From Desulfuromonas sp. KJ2020 (GTDB taxonomy: Bacteria > Desulfobacterota > Desulfuromonadia > Desulfuromonadales > SZUA-540), in assembly GCF_024197615.1 (NCBI RefSeq), contig NZ_JAKUKE010000003.1, forward strand, positions 1,265,436 to 1,329,435: a stretch of DNA of 64,000 nt, read 5' to 3'. The position numbers were made by a program, and so were the translations under genes. The notes beneath the pieces are model-generated. The model saw nothing but the letters and a program-made list of their open reading frames with translations. It had not been told where the DNA came from and did not search any database. The stretch's first letter is position 1. Every line of letters starts with the position of its first letter. This document shows positions 18,099 to 25,662 of this stretch, piece after piece.

Positions 18099-19280
18099 TC
18101 AATAACTTTGGTGACATTCGATGCAAAGTCCCCGCTCGCCACCCCCACGAAGATGATACTTGAAGAGAGTGCCGACATTGGAATCGTGGCAGGTAATACA
18201 GGTCATGGGCAAGTCATTGCGCGGATCTCGGGCTTTCTCTCCGACAGGATGAGTAAAGCTCACGTGTTTTTCATGGCACTGACCGCAGACTGCATCCACC
18301 TCGCCTTTCAACATCGCCGTATGATCACTGCCGTGCAGCTGATGACAGTCAGAGCAGGTATTCCACTCAGGATGCCGGTGCAGCATACCGGCGCGACGTT
18401 TGAACGTATCGGCGTGACAGGACCGGCATAGGCCTGACTGGTTTGCGGGCAGCATGCCGGCGGCATCTCCCGCATGGGCGTCATGGCAGCTCAGACAGAT
18501 ATTGGCGCCTGCCTGGCCAACCAGATGGGAGTGGCTGTGCTGAAAACTCGGCAGGACCTCGGCGTGACACTGCAGACAGAGAGAGGGGCGGTTAGGCTGC
18601 TCGTGGCACTGGCGACACTGGCCCTGGGCGAAGGGCTGGTGCTGTCTGGCCCTCAGAAGAGTCTTTTGGCTGCCGCCATGGGGGGAGTGGCACTTCAGGC
18701 AAGCCAGATTCGCCGGATTGCGGCCAAGATGCCTGGACTTCAGACGCTCCCTGTCCTGGTGGCAGGCCAGGCATAAAAGAGGATCCGCCGCCTTGACCAG
18801 ACGGGAATCCGCCGCTCCGTGCGACGTGTGGCAGCCGTCACATTTTCCTTCGGCGAAGGGCTTGTGGGGAACAGCATAGACCCGCCGACTCTCTTCATGG
18901 CAGGAAAAGCAGGTTTCGGACAGGTTTCCTGCCAGCAGGACCGGGTGACTGGACGCATGGGGCGCGTGGCAGGTCACACAGTTTCCCCGGGCCACCGGCT
19001 CATGGGAATAGGCACTTTGGGCCACGGCTTGCCCGACCTTCTGGTGGCACTGCAGACAGAGCGCGGCCTCGGTGGCCCGCAGCAGCGCCTTTTCCTTGGC
19101 GACATGAGGGGAATGGCACAGGCTGCAGCGCCCCTCCTTGACGGGTGCATGGACGACCCTGCCCTGGAACGCCTGGCGGTCATGACAGCCGTAGCATTCG
19201 TCGCTTTCAGCTGCCATGGTCCCAGACCCGGCCAAAACCATTCCGATGAAAAACAAAAATGCAGCAAGGCTATTTTTCAT
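18099..19280 (-). CDS. 16-haem c-type cytochrome (doubled CXXCH family)
   Basis: Encodes 393 residues with a signal peptide ending GTMAA. I count sixteen CXXCH motifs in regular paired spacing (for example CSLCHSPH / CLQCH, CVTCHAPH / CFSCH, CDGCHTSHG / CLACH), the doubled-CXXCH repeat layout, about 24 residues per haem. Such density suggests an extended haem wire. The start overlaps the stop of the 26-haem lipoprotein gene by 4 nt, so the two are likely made together and may act in series from periplasm to surface. Confidence 0.9.
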   Translation of the reverse strand: MKNSLAAFLFFIGMVLAGSGTMAAESDECYGCHDRQAFQGRVVHAPVKEGRCSLCHSPHVAKEKALLRATEAALCLQCHQKVGQAVAQSAYSHEPVARGNCVTCHAPHASSHPVLLAGNLSETCFSCHEESRRVYAVPHKPFAEGKCDGCHTSHGAADSRLVKAADPLLCLACHQDRERLKSRHLGRNPANLACLKCHSPHGGSQKTLLRARQHQPFAQGQCRQCHEQPNRPSLCLQCHAEVLPSFQHSHSHLVGQAGANICLSCHDAHAGDAAGMLPANQSGLCRSCHADTFKRRAGMLHRHPEWNTCSDCHQLHGSDHTAMLKGEVDAVCGQCHEKHVSFTHPVGEKARDPRNDLPMTCITCHDSNVGTLFKYHLRGGGERGLCIECHQSY

Positions 19281-21217
19281 GGCGCGCCTCCCTGATGACA
19301 GGCGGCACAGTCTCCATCCATGAAAGGCTTGTGGCCGACGGGATGCAGAAGGGATGTATTACTGGCGCCGTGCGGATCATGACATTCGAGGCAGGTTTGG
19401 TCTCCAGGCCTCATGCCGCCGTGGGATTTCGTCAGCTCGGCTGGCGAGAGGTTGTGACAGCCAAAGCACGTTTCCCTGGCATCAAAAGCGGTCTCGACGC
19501 GACTGAAATGGGGATCATGACAGACTGTGCACTGACCGGCTGCGGCGGGAGCATGCGCCGCACCCTGCTCCCAAAATTGGTCGACCTTATGACAGGTAAG
19601 ACATAACTCGGGAAGGCTCTTCAGCAGGAAGTGATCGCCTTCGTTGCCGTGCGGGGCGTGGCAGCTGGCGCAGTTTTGATGTTTATCCGTCATACCCGCA
19701 GCGGGCTGCTGTCCGGGGTGACATTGCAGACAGACAGCGGAAACCTCCCCTGTCAGCAAAAACGCCTGGCCGCTGGAATGCGGCTGGTGACAGGCGCGGC
19801 ACTGTCCGGCGGTGAAAGGCACGTGCCACCCCGGACTCCGCCGCTGCGCCTCCAGCTTCGGATGGCAGGGGGCACAGGTTTGGGCGCCCTCCCCTTTTAG
19901 AAAAGCCGTCCTGTCACCGCCATGAGGATTATGGCAGGCGTCGCAACGGCCGGTCAGGAAAGGCCGATGCAGATGCGTGTCGTTCATGGCTTGACGTACG
20001 CTTTCATGACAGTCGGCACAGAGGCTGCGCTGCGGCTTGACCAGCAGGCCGGCTTCCGTACTTTCATGGGGCTGATGGCACGCCAGGCAGCCATCCTGGC
20101 GCATGGGGGGATGGGAATAGGTCGGAACGGAAGTTCCCGTGTCATGGCACTGACTGCACAAGCGGTCAGGCGATGCGGCCAAAAGAGCGTTTTGACCGAC
20201 AGATCCCCGGTGGGGGGAGTGACAGCTGAGGCAGTCACCTCCCGCTACCGGGCTGTGCCCTTTTATACCGCGCGACTGCTGACCTCCGGTTTCATTGAAC
20301 CTAAAGGTATGACAGTCGAAGCAAAGGGTTTTTTCATCCTGGCTCGCCAAGAAAGTAGAATCGCTGGCATGAGGGGCATGGCAGGCCCGGCAGCGTCCTT
20401 CACGCACGACAGCATGGGTATCTTCTGCGGAAAATTCAGTCTCTTTATCACCATGACAGCTGTAACAGGACGATTCTTTATCCGCGGCAGGCAGTCCATC
20501 GCTGCCAAGATCGGCACCATCATGGCAATCGCCACAAGTCCCCTCCTTCACCGGCTTGTGAACGGAAGCCTTCAGAAGAGGCGCCCGGTCAGACGTATGT
20601 GCGCTGTGGCAATCCGTACAGCCCCTTTCAATGGCATAGCCTCCGTGCTTTTCTCGATGCACTGGCCGCTGCAGGTCATGGCAGGAAGCACAGAGGGCCT
20701 CTTTATCGAGGGACAGCAGATCAGGTGCCTGACTGCCATGCACCTGGTGGCAGGTTTTGCAGCCCTTGGCCAAAGGCGCATGCCGATGCTGCCCGGCAAA
20801 AACAGCGGCGTCGTGGCAGGTCAGACAGAGAGCTTCTTCCGTGTCTTTGAGCAGGGCTTGTTGTTTGGCGTTGTGGGGGTCGTGGCAGACCAGACATTGG
20901 CCCGAGTCAGTCGGAGGATGAGGAAAAGTATAATTGGCCCGGGCCGGGTTGATCTCGGCATGGCAGTCGAAGCAGAGTTCGGGCACCTCCCTTTTTAGAT
21001 AGAGGCCGCCGATCAGTCCATGGTTGCGATGGCAGGCGCCGCACTCCTGCATGGCCACAGGTTGGTGCTTGTTCCCCTCGGCAAATCGGCTGGCGTATTC
21101 CTGGTGGCAATCGAGGCACCCTTTGGAAGCCCCTTTCTGTCCGGCCGGCGCGCAGGCAGCTAATCCGACCGCAGCGAGAAGCAACGCCATCTTCCAGAAA
21201 GAATCAAAACGTCGCAT
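19277..21217 (-). CDS. 26-haem cytochrome c lipoprotein (doubled CXXCH family)
   Basis: Encodes 646 residues from the ATG at 21217 (MRRFDSFWK). A lipoprotein signal ends LAAC with Cys22 as the acylation site. I count 26 CXXCH motifs in repeated doubled units such as CLVCHDPH/CLTCH and CLACHQPH/CADCH, about 25 residues per haem. As I recall, a 26-haem cytochrome is also encoded near omcS in Geobacter sulfurreducens. The lipid anchor makes outer-membrane attachment plausible, with the neighbouring beta-barrel as possible sheath. The gene overlaps the prolyl isomerase gene by 14 nt and the 16-haem gene by 4 nt. Sequence starting upstream of 21217 lacks a lipoprotein signal at its start and overlaps the isomerase more. 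Confidence 0.92.
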   Translation of the reverse strand: MRRFDSFWKMALLLAAVGLAACAPAGQKGASKGCLDCHQEYASRFAEGNKHQPVAMQECGACHRNHGLIGGLYLKREVPELCFDCHAEINPARANYTFPHPPTDSGQCLVCHDPHNAKQQALLKDTEEALCLTCHDAAVFAGQHRHAPLAKGCKTCHQVHGSQAPDLLSLDKEALCASCHDLQRPVHREKHGGYAIERGCTDCHSAHTSDRAPLLKASVHKPVKEGTCGDCHDGADLGSDGLPAADKESSCYSCHGDKETEFSAEDTHAVVREGRCRACHAPHASDSTFLASQDEKTLCFDCHTFRFNETGGQQSRGIKGHSPVAGGDCLSCHSPHRGSVGQNALLAASPDRLCSQCHDTGTSVPTYSHPPMRQDGCLACHQPHESTEAGLLVKPQRSLCADCHESVRQAMNDTHLHRPFLTGRCDACHNPHGGDRTAFLKGEGAQTCAPCHPKLEAQRRSPGWHVPFTAGQCRACHQPHSSGQAFLLTGEVSAVCLQCHPGQQPAAGMTDKHQNCASCHAPHGNEGDHFLLKSLPELCLTCHKVDQFWEQGAAHAPAAAGQCTVCHDPHFSRVETAFDARETCFGCHNLSPAELTKSHGGMRPGDQTCLECHDPHGASNTSLLHPVGHKPFMDGDCAACHQGGAP

Positions 21218-22850
21218 TGGGTTCCGCTTCCTTGACCAGTTGTTCGCGTATATTTTTCCAGACCCGTTCATTGACTTTAATGGTCGAACGTTCTCTCAGT
21301 ATATCAACATACTGACTGCGCACCTTTTCATAACGGGACTGCCGCAAGGTCTGTCGAATTGTTTCGGACACCTGCTCCAGAGGCAGGGACGGCAGCAGAT
21401 CGAGGCGGACCACCTTGATGAAAAGGGTCTCGCCCTCGGGGGTCTCCCAGCTGCGGGTCTCTCCCTGGACCATATCGGCCACAATCTCTCGGACGGGGGA
21501 TGACAGGTGATTCAAGGGTATTTTTTCCGTCTGCACACCTCTGGGAGCGAGGGGACGCATGAGCGCATAGAAGTCTTCACCGGCCGAAAGTCGTGCCGAC
21601 AGTTGCCGAGCCAGGTCTTTCTCCCGGGTTTGAATCTGGGCCAACTCCACCATGCCCCCGGATGAATAGAGTTCGATATTCTGCTGGTAGGCTTGTCGGA
21701 TATCCTCTTCGCTGATTTTGATCTGCGGCCAGAAGATTTCCTTTTCAAGTTCCTTGATCAAGCGGTGCTGCTGGTAAAACTTAAAAGTATGACTAAAGGG
21801 CGGTTTCGTTTCATAATGCCGGTCCAGGGCTTCCAGCCCGGTGAGAGTCTGGGCGAGCATATCGTTGATAACCCCTTGGCGCAGAGTGGCCATATCCGCA
21901 TTCGGCCTCGTGGTCCGCTCCTTGGCCAACAGATCGGCAATGGCTTGCGCCCTGATAACTTCATCACCTAGGAAAACAGCGGGTTGAGCCGCCAACTTGG
22001 CATCGAGGGGCTCGAAACCGATAGCCTCAACCACTTCCTGGTCGATGGACACCTCATATTTCACTTTAGCTTTCTCTACGAGCGCCGCCGTCAATTCAGC
22101 ACTCTTTTTTTTCTGCCAGCTCCGCGTCAAGGTGTCCCGGTTCTTCTGAAAATCCTCTTCCGAAACCGACTCCCTTTCCAGCACTTCCAAAAAGTACCAG
22201 GCGTTTTCCCAATTCACAGGACCCGCTATCTGCCCCGGGGGCAATTGGCGAACAGCCCGTCGCAGGGGTTCGGGAATACGCTGAGGGCGAAGAAATCCCG
22301 AATTATCCATCAAATCTGCCACGTTGGTCACTTTAGCGAAGACGGCGGCTTCTGCCAGGGTATGGCCGGACTCAACGGCACTCTGCATGGGCGTCACTTT
22401 TTCAGGATCGGCGACCCGAACCATGCGCAGACTCAGGCGGGGTGCGTAGTCGTTCAGGTAATCCTTCCACAGGTCTTCACGAGGCGGGTTGACAATCTGG
22501 CTGTCAATTTCCTCTTGCTTTAACAGCATCAGAGACCAAACCTTACGAAAAACATCGATTTTGTACCGATAGGACTCTTTTTCGTACAGTTCCATCTTTT
22601 CCGCTTCGCGCCAGAGCAGAATCCAATCGATGAAGACATCGGGGCGCTCTGGCAGGGGCATGCCTTCTTCCTGCCACTCCGTCCACCAGTGTCTGAAATC
22701 TGCAGCCGTCAGCTGATCCTCGTTCACCGAGACCAGGACGGGATCTTTCTCCCCAAACCCCCAAAGGGCATAGCTGACAGAGAAAAACCCCGGGCTGAAA
22801 GCAAAACAGAGAGTAAGCAGAAGAACTATGGTAGGGCGCTTTATGGGCAA
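21204..22850 (-). CDS. SurA/PpiC-type periplasmic peptidyl-prolyl isomerase
   Basis: Encodes 548 residues with a signal peptide (about 7-28, MPIKRPTIVLLLTL...SYA). Two SurA-like chaperone/parvulin units are visible: one around residues 120-235 (LSLRMVRVAD...SGFLRPQRIPEPLRRAVRQLPPGQIAGPV...WYFLEVLERE) and one in the C-terminal third (VELAQIQTREKDLARQLSARL...VQTEKIPLNHLSSPVREIVADM...FIKVVRLD). SurA-type proteins escort unfolded outer-membrane proteins through the periplasm, so this one may serve the local beta-barrel or the exported cytochromes. It overlaps the genes on both sides (10 and 14 nt). Substrate assignment is inferred. Confidence 0.87.
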   Translation of the reverse strand: MPIKRPTIVLLLTLCFAFSPGFFSVSYALWGFGEKDPVLVSVNEDQLTAADFRHWWTEWQEEGMPLPERPDVFIDWILLWREAEKMELYEKESYRYKIDVFRKVWSLMLLKQEEIDSQIVNPPREDLWKDYLNDYAPRLSLRMVRVADPEKVTPMQSAVESGHTLAEAAVFAKVTNVADLMDNSGFLRPQRIPEPLRRAVRQLPPGQIAGPVNWENAWYFLEVLERESVSEEDFQKNRDTLTRSWQKKKSAELTAALVEKAKVKYEVSIDQEVVEAIGFEPLDAKLAAQPAVFLGDEVIRAQAIADLLAKERTTRPNADMATLRQGVINDMLAQTLTGLEALDRHYETKPPFSHTFKFYQQHRLIKELEKEIFWPQIKISEEDIRQAYQQNIELYSSGGMVELAQIQTREKDLARQLSARLSAGEDFYALMRPLAPRGVQTEKIPLNHLSSPVREIVADMVQGETRSWETPEGETLFIKVVRLDLLPSLPLEQVSETIRQTLRQSRYEKVRSQYVDILRERSTIKVNERVWKNIREQLVKEAEPNATF

Positions 22851-23452
22851 GAGAATTCTCCTTTCGACCGCCAGTCATCAATTACTTCGCTGGCCACCCT
22901 GACAAACAGTCCCGTTTTCGTTCTGACCAGGCCGAAATGCAGAGCTTTGCGATAATCGTTTCCGCTTCTTCGGTGAAAAGTGGAGAACAATCTGGCGCCA
23001 TCCATCACAGACACCATCTCCACTTGCAGAGCAACAAAAGGTATGCGGGCATCCTGTCCCACTGACTCGGTGCCATACTGGACGATGCGCCCTCTCACAA
23101 TGGCATCGGCCCCTAATTGTTCCGCCATTTGCGCCATCAGCGGCGTTGAAGTGGCATGAATTTCCTGCGGCATTTGCCGGAAGAGGGTCATGAACTGCCT
23201 GACATCCCCTTCAGAAACCACCTCGCTGATGCCCGCCGCCGTCAATTCGTTCAAAAAGACGCGGTACATGAGATCGCCGGCATCTTTTTCGCGACTCTCA
23301 TTGAGAAAGGGCAATACCGCAATACGGCAGACCGTCTTTCCCGAAAAAGCGCTCACCTCGTGCGTCTCAGGCGCACTTCCGGGCAAACAGGCGCTTAGAG
23401 CCAGGCTGGAAATTCCAACAAAAATCAGTTTTGACAGGCTCCCTTTGATCAT
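22841..23452 (-). CDS. CsgG/TolB-like lipoprotein, 203 residues
   Basis: Encodes 203 residues with a lipoprotein signal ending LSAC (Cys22). The body has the alpha/beta start typical of CsgG, GNA1162 and TolB N-terminal-like folds: RIAVLPFLNESREKDAGDLMYRVFLNEL followed by SEGDVRQF, GADAIVRGRIVQYG and a strand describing display of activity (VALQVEMVSVMDGARLF). CsgG is the outer-membrane secretion pore for curli; other relatives are non-pore lipoproteins. Two further proteins of this fold follow the same operon. The role in cytochrome export or assembly is inferred. It overlaps neighbours by 4 and 10 nt. Confidence 0.8.
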   Translation of the reverse strand: MIKGSLSKLIFVGISSLALSACLPGSAPETHEVSAFSGKTVCRIAVLPFLNESREKDAGDLMYRVFLNELTAAGISEVVSEGDVRQFMTLFRQMPQEIHATSTPLMAQMAEQLGADAIVRGRIVQYGTESVGQDARIPFVALQVEMVSVMDGARLFSTFHRRSGNDYRKALHFGLVRTKTGLFVRVASEVIDDWRSKGEFSCP

Positions 23453-24960
23453 GGACTTCCTTCAACCCAAGCCCAGGATGAGAACTTTTTGTCGCGCGTG
23501 GCGGGCTCTTTCGGTTTTTCCAGAGTCACGCGCTGATTATGCAGAGTTACCCGATTCCCTAGAATATCAACCACTTCCAAATCGCAGAGGACGTGACTTA
23601 TTTTGCCTGGGTCCCGCAGGGGAAGTTTGACCGGCAGGGCATCGCCCTTTTGATGAAGGAGCGTATCGCCCTCAGAGGTCATCACGCGTAACGACCAGGA
23701 TTCTACGGGAACAACCTGCGCCGCCGCAGGGGCAAGATGCATATAGGGCAGGTTGTTGTCGACGATCGCTGTCAGATTGACGGAAAGCTCCTGGCTCTGG
23801 CGAAGAATTGTGCGTTGAACACGACTGCGGTTGCCGGCATAATCCCAGGCGTCAAACGCAATCTGGTAGACGCCATCCGAAAGGGAGTGGTTACTTTTGT
23901 CCTTTCCCTTCCAGATAAGCCGCGGCGGCAGATTGCCATCTTGTCCGGTTCTGGCGACCTCCTCGCCATCGGCGTTCAGAATGGCCATGGACCAGTGGCT
24001 CAACAGACGGGAGTCTTCTAGAGACGGCACAATCAGGACCTGATCCTTGACGGCGCTGATCTGGTTAAAAGTACGGACGTTTTTCAGGTCGATTTTCAGC
24101 GGGGGCGGAGTATTGATTACCTGAAACCGGGCCAATCGGCCCAGGCGCAATTCTTCGCCGGTCTCATCCCAAACCATTTCGAAAGAAAGATCGTAGTCCC
24201 CCTCTTCGGGTGGCGCAGGCCACAGGGCCCGGTAAAAACCGGTATCGCCTTCTGCGGCAAAGGGGATGACCTCGTCATTGATTCGGGCGAAGACGCGCGT
24301 GGCGGACTTTTGTAAGAAATCCACCACCATCCGACATTCGATAGGCTGTCCCGCCTGGACCACATCCTTCGACAGGGCGACCCCGTTGATGCGAACCAAC
24401 TCGGTGGGTTGTGAAGTGCGAGTCGCTGTCAGGCTTTTATTTACCAACAGATTTTCGCGCAGCAGCGTGGCCCTGATATCGTCAATTCCGTTGGGCTCAC
24501 GCAGCCCCAGAACACCGATGCAGCCGCCAAGGCTCATGGCCCCGCTTCCGCCAAAAACGGGCTTGCCGGTGACTCCGTCGAGGATGGTGTAGGTGAAACC
24601 AACGGCGCCCTCCTTTTCACACCCTTTTTCGGTAACACTGCCGACAACGATAAGGTCACACCCCGTTTCCATGCCTAATTTGACGGCGTGAAGGGAATCA
24701 ATGTAGCCCGTAGCGCGCAACCGGTTTTCCGCCAGAAAACTATTCACTTTTTCCGGCGAAACGATCTCAAGCCCCTGCTCGCGAAGAACCTCACGAACCT
24801 CTGCGGTAAAGGACAGGTTTAAGGCATTGCCGCCGGCACTCAGGTCATCAAAGGGGAGTACGGCTACCATCCTGCCCTGACCTTCACCCCAGCCCATCAA
24901 AACAAGCAGGATTGCCAGAAACAGCTGCCGCATGGGCCTGTATTTTCCGGAGAAGATCAT
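23449..24960 (-). CDS. Exported protein: CsgG/TolB-like N domain plus Ig-like C domain
   Basis: Encodes 503 residues from the ATG at 24960 (MIFSGKYRPM), with AGGGGAGG just upstream; the frame extends five codons to a TTG. A signal peptide (about 10-29) is followed by a CsgG-like domain (MVAVLPFDDLSAGG, CDLIVVGSVTEKG, TYTILDGVTGKPVF), a haem-free beta region, and a FlgD-like Ig module (LIWKGKDKSNHSLSDGVYQIAFDAWDYAGN). It lacks a lipobox. FlgD-like modules cap or assemble surface filaments in flagella, an analogy only. The gene lies 11 nt after the preceding lipoprotein gene and overlaps the next by 4 nt. Confidence 0.8.
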   Translation of the reverse strand: MIFSGKYRPMRQLFLAILLVLMGWGEGQGRMVAVLPFDDLSAGGNALNLSFTAEVREVLREQGLEIVSPEKVNSFLAENRLRATGYIDSLHAVKLGMETGCDLIVVGSVTEKGCEKEGAVGFTYTILDGVTGKPVFGGSGAMSLGGCIGVLGLREPNGIDDIRATLLRENLLVNKSLTATRTSQPTELVRINGVALSKDVVQAGQPIECRMVVDFLQKSATRVFARINDEVIPFAAEGDTGFYRALWPAPPEEGDYDLSFEMVWDETGEELRLGRLARFQVINTPPPLKIDLKNVRTFNQISAVKDQVLIVPSLEDSRLLSHWSMAILNADGEEVARTGQDGNLPPRLIWKGKDKSNHSLSDGVYQIAFDAWDYAGNRSRVQRTILRQSQELSVNLTAIVDNNLPYMHLAPAAAQVVPVESWSLRVMTSEGDTLLHQKGDALPVKLPLRDPGKISHVLCDLEVVDILGNRVTLHNQRVTLEKPKEPATRDKKFSSWAWVEGSP

Positions 24961-24971
24961 ACGCCTCCCCT

Positions 24972-25547
24972 TCAACGAAGGCTTTTCAAGAGATCCCTGA
25001 CCAACCGATAACTAACTTCATTGACGCTGGGGCTGGCAAAACCGAAAATGCGGCCGAATGTACTGTATCCCCGGGCGGAGTCACTGGCCTGCCAGATAAT
25101 TCGACCGGTCTGCACATCGACCAGCCGCAGCGTTAACGCCACCTGAGGATAACTGTAAGACCCGTTGCGCAGTTCACTGTAATCATCAACCGAACCTGCC
25201 AGATAAGCATCAACGTTCAACGCTTTTCCCATGCGCTTGGCGGTGGAGGCATCCAGGGAGACGGTCTCCGCTTCGGCGACCTCCTCCCGGAGAAAGCGCC
25301 GCAAATCGCCCTTCTCAACCACCTTAAACAGGCGACGGGCCAGAAGTTCGGTGGTGACAACGTCACGAAGCCGTTCCGCCGCAAATTTTTCGGCGGAATG
25401 ATTTTCCAACGGCAGAACAGCCACCATCTGGACATAGCCAGGGTCAAAGCTCTCCTCGACAAAAGAGTGCCTGGTCGTGGAGCAGCCCACGGCGGTCAAC
25501 AGAGCCAGAAAAAGAAAAAACCTGCTTTTTATTAAAAAATGTCGCAC
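24972..25547 (-). CDS. CsgG/GNA1162-like lipoprotein, 191 residues
   Basis: Encodes 191 residues with a lipoprotein signal ending AVGC (Cys22). The fold markers of the CsgG/GNA1162 group are visible: MVAVLPLENHSAEKFAAERLRDVVTTELL, FKVVEKGDLRRFL, VDAYLAGSVDDYSEL, VALTLRLVDVQTGRIIWQASDSARGYS. It is the first of three consecutive related genes and comes about 115 bp after the outer-membrane barrel gene. Probably anchored to the outer membrane. Whether it oligomerises into a pore like CsgG cannot be told from sequence alone. Confidence 0.82.
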   Translation of the reverse strand: MRHFLIKSRFFLFLALLTAVGCSTTRHSFVEESFDPGYVQMVAVLPLENHSAEKFAAERLRDVVTTELLARRLFKVVEKGDLRRFLREEVAEAETVSLDASTAKRMGKALNVDAYLAGSVDDYSELRNGSYSYPQVALTLRLVDVQTGRIIWQASDSARGYSTFGRIFGFASPSVNEVSYRLVRDLLKSLR

Positions 25548-25662
25548 TTTTCTCTCCTCACGTGAGCCTCAAACCGCGCCAACACAAGCACCACGATTAT
25601 ATTTTTCTAAGCAAAGACTATGCCTCGGGCTGTAAAAAAACACCGTCTGCTCCAAAACACCC

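Noticed and set aside
18099-21271. Regular repeats in 18-21 kb that could suggest a DNA repeat array
   Set aside because: They come from the protein-level doubled-CXXCH pattern; spacing and DNA sequence vary, with no CRISPR-like identity.
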